A stretch of 36,916 nt of DNA from Bacteroidaceae bacterium (GTDB lineage Bacteria; Bacteroidota; Bacteroidia; Bacteroidales; Bacteroidaceae), in NCBI GenBank assembly GCA_017469525.1, contig JAFUGG010000076.1:1-36916 (forward strand), written 5' to 3'. Below the pieces are notes generated by a model. That model saw only the letters and a program-made list of their open reading frames with translations. It made no database searches and was not told where the DNA came from. Of the stretch, positions 33,662-36,916 are shown piece after piece; positions within the stretch are counted from its first letter, which is position 1; each line of letters opens with the position of its first letter. The position numbers and the translations under genes were made by a program.

Positions 33662-33687
33662 CTCTTCTTTGCTATTGTCGGAATGAA

Positions 33688-35589
33688 TTATTCCTCAGTC
33701 TTAACCTCAGCTTCTGCCTCGGGCTCAGCCTTGGGCTCTTCCACTGCGGGAGCTTCAGCCTTGGGCTCCTCAGCCTTAGCGGCCTTCTTTGCCTTAGGCT
33801 TAGCCTCAGACATCTGAGCCTTCAGAGCTGCCAGAGCGTCGAGGTCGCCCAGCGTTGTGCTGGCAGCCTGGTTCTGGATTGCTGGAGTCTCTTCCTTCTG
33901 AGCGGGCTTGCGTGTAGCCTTCTTGGCCTCACGAGCCTCGCGAGCCTCTGCACGCTGCACGTCTTCGAAGATGCGGCTGTGAGAGAGAATGATGCGCTTG
34001 CTGTCCTTGTTGAACTCAATCACCTTGAACTGCAGCTTCTCGCCCTTCTGAGCCGATGTGCCATCCTCCTTGACGAGGTGCTTCGGTGTGGCAAAGCCTT
34101 CCACGCCATACTCGAGCTGGATGACTGCACCCTTGTCGAGCATCTCGACGATAGTGCCTTCGTGAATGCTGTCAACGGTGAAGACAGTCTCGAATACATC
34201 CCAAGGATTCTCCTCGAGCTGCTTGTGACCGAGAGAGAGACGACGGTTGGCCTTGTCAATCTCGAGGACGCAAACCTCGATCTCAGCACCAATCTGAGTG
34301 AACTCGCTGGGGTGCTTGATCTTCTTGGTCCAGCTGAGGTCGCTGATGTGGATGAGGCCGTCAACGCCTTCTTCAATCTCAACGAAGATACCGAAGTTGG
34401 TGAAGTTGCGAACCTTGGCAGTGTGCTTGCTGCCCACAGGATACTTCTCCTCGATGTTCTCCCAGGGATCGTCCTTAAGCTGCTTGATGCCGAGAGACAT
34501 CTTGCGCTCCTCGCGGTCGAGAGTGAGGATGACTGCCTCTACCTCGTCGCCCACCTTCATGAAGTCCTGAGCGCTGCGAAGGTGCTGGCTCCAAGACATT
34601 TCGCTGACGTGAATAAGACCTTCCACGCCAGGAGCAATCTCGATGAATGCACCGTAGTCGGCCATGACGACAACCTTGCCCTTCACGTGGTCGCCCACCT
34701 TCAGGTTGGGATCGAGAGCATCCCAAGGATGAGGAGTGAGCTGCTTCAGACCAAGGGCAATGCGCTTCTTCTCATCATCGAAGTCAAGAATAACAACGTT
34801 AATCTTCTGGTCGAGCTGCACGATTTCCTTGGGATCGCTGACGCGACCCCAGCTGAGGTCGGTGATGTGGATGAGTCCGTCCACGCCGCCAAGGTCGATG
34901 AACACACCGTAGTTGGTGATGTTCTTGACAACACCTTCCAGCACCTGACCCTTCTCGAGCTTGCTGATGATTTCCTTCTTCTGAGCCTCAAGCTCTGCTT
35001 CGATGAGAGCCTTATGGCTGACAACGACGTTGCGGTAGTCCTGATTGATTTTCACAACCTTGAACTCCATCGTCTTACCTACGAAGATATCGTAGTCGCG
35101 AATGGGCTTCACGTCAATCTGGCTGCCGGGCAGGAATGCCTCGATGCCAAAGACGTCCACAATCATACCGCCCTTTGTGCGGCACTTCACGTAGCCCTTG
35201 ATGATTTCTTCGTTGTTGAGAGCCTCGTTGACACGATCCCAAGAACGGCTTGCACGTGCCTTCTTGTGAGACAGGATGAGCTGACCCTTCTTGTCTTCCT
35301 GGTTCTCGATGTAAACCTCAACAGTGTCGCCCACCTTGAGGTCGGGATTGTAGCGGAATTCGCTCATAGGTATGATACCATCGCTCTTGAAGCCGATGTT
35401 AACCACCACCTCGCGCTTGTTCATCGAAATGACGGTACCGTCAACTACATCGTGGTCACTTACCTTGTTCAGAGAACCCTCATAGGCCTCTGTCTGAGCC
35501 TCGCGGCTCACACCTGCGTTGCTGTCGCCCTGTTCGTATGCTTCCCAATCGAAGTCTGCCAGAGGAGCAACATTTTTCAAATCTGCCAT
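33688..35589 (-). CDS. rpsA: 30S ribosomal protein S1
   Basis: The 633-residue protein contains six S1 RNA-binding domains, roughly at residues 43-110, 125-190, 212-285, 300-370, 385-455 and 470-540; domains 3 to 5 carry the typical YG-x-FI(D/E)(L/I)-x-G(V)-(D/E)GLIH(I/V)S(E/D) core. A basic/Ala segment and an acidic Glu/Ala/Pro-rich tail (about 560-633, ending EAEAEVKTEE) follow; such charged tails are usual in Bacteroidota S1. S1 helps mRNAs bind the 30S subunit. The gene is preceded by a TATCTTTG element and ends in a strong terminator, with rnz downstream. Confidence 0.97.
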   Translation of the reverse strand: MADLKNVAPLADFDWEAYEQGDSNAGVSREAQTEAYEGSLNKVSDHDVVDGTVISMNKREVVVNIGFKSDGIIPMSEFRYNPDLKVGDTVEVYIENQEDKKGQLILSHKKARASRSWDRVNEALNNEEIIKGYVKCRTKGGMIVDVFGIEAFLPGSQIDVKPIRDYDIFVGKTMEFKVVKINQDYRNVVVSHKALIEAELEAQKKEIISKLEKGQVLEGVVKNITNYGVFIDLGGVDGLIHITDLSWGRVSDPKEIVQLDQKINVVILDFDDEKKRIALGLKQLTPHPWDALDPNLKVGDHVKGKVVVMADYGAFIEIAPGVEGLIHVSEMSWSQHLRSAQDFMKVGDEVEAVILTLDREERKMSLGIKQLKDDPWENIEEKYPVGSKHTAKVRNFTNFGIFVEIEEGVDGLIHISDLSWTKKIKHPSEFTQIGAEIEVCVLEIDKANRRLSLGHKQLEENPWDVFETVFTVDSIHEGTIVEMLDKGAVIQLEYGVEGFATPKHLVKEDGTSAQKGEKLQFKVIEFNKDSKRIILSHSRIFEDVQRAEAREAREAKKATRKPAQKEETPAIQNQAASTTLGDLDALAALKAQMSEAKPKAKKAAKAEEPKAEAPAVEEPKAEPEAEAEVKTEE

Positions 35590-35656
35590 ACAGATTAATT
35601 AAAAGTTAGTAAATAAGTTAATTATCGCTTGCCCTTGATTTTACACAAAAGCGCGA

Positions 35657-35664
35657 CAAAGATA
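35657..35664 (-). promoter_or_regulatory. -7 promoter element of rpsA
   Basis: Minus strand TATCTTTG, 67 nt before the rpsA ATG. A -33 TTTG at the standard distance is not clear. Confidence 0.6.
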
Positions 35665-35752
35665 CAACAAATTCCCGAGCCATACATTATAATAAATAAT
35701 GCGAGGCCTCACTTTTAGGATAATTTAACACACGGGCGCAAGTCTGCTTCCT

Positions 35753-36772
35753 TCAATTGCTGATGGTAAACTCCAGATAATAGATGTCAGTGCAGACAAT
35801 GGTGTTGCCGTAGGAATTGGTTGTAGTGTGCGACTGTTTTCCAATATTCAGCTTATTATAGCCTGCGCTGCAAGGATAGTCCGTGCCTGCCCAGTTCACT
35901 TTGTAAGCGCCGGTAGAAGAATTCCTGTAGGCTCTGATAGCCGATGTGCTGACCTTGACGGAGGGAGTTGTCGTGCCGGTAGTCGGGCAATAGTAGTAGG
36001 GAGCATAGCCTGTGGCGTTGACGCTTACCCAACCATCTCCACCGCCACTTCCGCCACCGCCGATGTCGTCATTCGGTTTGTCGCAAACAGGACGAATGGC
36101 ATTCCCATAGTAACCCGGAAATGTGCTTATCTCGACACCGTCTGAGTTTGCCAGAAGCCGATAACACATGTGGGAATATTCTGCAGTGGGTTCTGACGTC
36201 CACAGATTGGCATACGAACCGCTATAGGCAGACGCTTCAATACGCGAACCACAGGCAGGAATAAAAATCTGGTTGCCGTTGCTGCCCGTCACCATGTAAC
36301 CTACCACTTCATTCACGGTTGCCTTGCTCCACGTGCACTTCTCCACTAGTTCTCTCATCTCACTGACCGTTGGCATTCGCCACGTCTCGCCGAGAGTCTT
36401 CCTTGCTGCGTCGTAATACGAATCTCCGCTAATATTCGAGCCGATGCTATTGAAGGAACCGCCGCCAGCGTGTCTGGCATAATTGCCTTGCGCGTAAACA
36501 CTTTTTGTTTCCGTCTCACCCCAAGCATAGTAGTTGCCATATTTTTCGGGCGAAGAGGCACCGACGTTACACTCTGCCCACAGCACGGACAGGCCGAGGT
36601 CGACGGCTCCTTCAACATCATTGACAGAGCCTTCCGGCGTGAAATCGAGTGAGTCCACCTTTGCGAGGTCGTACTTCAAGGTCATTCCATTTGCCAGATG
36701 GACATTCAGAATCTGTGCATTCCCTGCCGCTGCGACAAGGGCTGCAATCGCTGAAAGCAGTATTCTTTTCAT
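35753..36772 (-). CDS. Secreted FISUMP-domain protein
   Basis: The 339-residue protein has a signal peptide (MKRILLSAIAALVAAAGNAQ), a short N-terminal segment (VHLANGMTLKYDLAKVDSLD) common in Prevotella surface proteins, and a FISUMP-type domain at about residues 55-230: AVDLGLSVLWAECNVGASSP, YYAWGETETKSVY, GETWRMPTVSEMRELVEKC and the closing GNAIRPVCD. A glycine linker (DDIGGGGSGGGDGW) then leads to an 80-residue beta-rich C-terminal domain (YLEFTISN end) that I do not recognise. It is probably on the surface; function unknown. A TAACTTTG promoter element ends only 5 nt before the ATG. Confidence 0.87.
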   Translation of the reverse strand: MKRILLSAIAALVAAAGNAQILNVHLANGMTLKYDLAKVDSLDFTPEGSVNDVEGAVDLGLSVLWAECNVGASSPEKYGNYYAWGETETKSVYAQGNYARHAGGGSFNSIGSNISGDSYYDAARKTLGETWRMPTVSEMRELVEKCTWSKATVNEVVGYMVTGSNGNQIFIPACGSRIEASAYSGSYANLWTSEPTAEYSHMCYRLLANSDGVEISTFPGYYGNAIRPVCDKPNDDIGGGGSGGGDGWVSVNATGYAPYYYCPTTGTTTPSVKVSTSAIRAYRNSSTGAYKVNWAGTDYPCSAGYNKLNIGKQSHTTTNSYGNTIVCTDIYYLEFTISN

Positions 36773-36777
36773 CTTTA

Positions 36778-36785
36778 CAAAGTTA
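36778..36785 (-). promoter_or_regulatory. -7 element immediately before the FISUMP gene
   Basis: Minus strand TAACTTTG, then TAAAG and the ATG at 36772. Such short spacing predicts a transcript with almost no leader. Confidence 0.55.
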
Positions 36786-36851
36786 ATTATTGTTATGTAT
36801 TAAGAAAGTGACTGGCCTCTAAATGGGAAGGCAGGCACAGACGGCTTGTCT

Positions 36852-36916
36852 TCAGCCTTCCGGCTGGTGCTGCGGACGCAGGAGGTCGTTGACGGTCTTG
36901 ACGGGGTTGAAGGTCG
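36852..36916 (-). CDS. C-terminal end of a gene cut by the window edge
   Basis: One minus-strand frame reads TFNPVKTVNDLLRPQHQPEG and stops at TGA 36854-36852. It is open to the window end and has protein-like composition, so it may be the end of an upstream gene. Only 20 residues are visible and no family is recognised. Confidence 0.35.
   Translation of the reverse strand, partial: TFNPVKTVNDLLRPQHQPEG

Noticed and set aside
33451..35598. Long open frame (715 codons) on the plus strand opposite rpsA
   Set aside because: It mirrors the codon bias of rpsA, has Leu/Val-rich low-quality sequence and no recognisable domain; rpsA on the other strand is certain.

Overview
The window reads as a chromosomal segment of a Bacteroidales bacterium, most likely a Prevotella-type (Prevotellaceae) gut or animal-associated species. 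Support for this: promoters of the Bacteroidota form (TTTG about 20 nt before TAnnTTTG) precede many genes; there are large secreted proteins with GLUG-type or glycine-rich repeats and a C-terminus of the type LSG-x-GIYI-x-GRKV-x-K; a FISUMP-type secreted protein; an UpxY/NusG-type antiterminator; a TPP riboswitch driving a TonB-dependent receptor plus PnuC-family transporter; and an rpsA-rnz gene pair. No phage, insertion sequence, CRISPR array or tRNA was seen.

Layout. (1) 37-3978, minus strand: a steroid 5-alpha-reductase-like membrane protein, an Old-Yellow-Enzyme reductase and a short-chain dehydrogenase in one apparent operon, followed by a secreted endonuclease/exonuclease/phosphatase-fold protein. 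The three reductases match the 5AR-5BR-3betaHSDH set known from gut Bacteroidales bile-acid/steroid conversion. (2) 4481-6984, minus: rubredoxin, an AlkZ-like winged-helix protein, a Y-family DNA polymerase and a 54-residue partner-type small protein, a compact DNA-damage operon. (3) 7187-8068, plus: M48 lipoprotein protease. (4) 8184-8789, minus: an UpxY-like NusG paralogue split by an in-frame TAG. (5) 8885-12857, plus: promoter, TPP riboswitch, TonB receptor, PnuC-type thiamine transporter and a HAD phosphatase. (6) 13258-23386, minus: a surface-protein cluster in which two large secreted proteins are each followed by a 59-residue paralogous small protein, preceded by a frameshifted third surface protein. 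(7) 23605-29120: ABC exporter, 4HBT thioesterase, secreted DNA/RNA nuclease, flavodoxin-ferredoxin protein and a Cof-type HAD phosphatase. (8) 29132-32487, minus: a four-gene operon (coiled-coil secreted protein, CBM9-like protein, CDP-alcohol phosphotransferase, IspD/TarI-like cytidylyltransferase), the last three joined by ATGA overlaps or a 4-bp gap. (9) 32703-36772, minus: rpsA, rnz and the FISUMP protein.

Four gene-free stretches (around 4.3, 13.0, 25.5 and 32.6 kb) carry short tandem arrays of different sequence but the same 21-22 bp period, a shared architecture that no gene explains. The strongest candidates for undescribed biology are the pair of 59-residue proteins (identical last 19 residues with seven silent differences) and the 22-bp-period arrays; the best functional prediction is the steroid/bile-acid operon.
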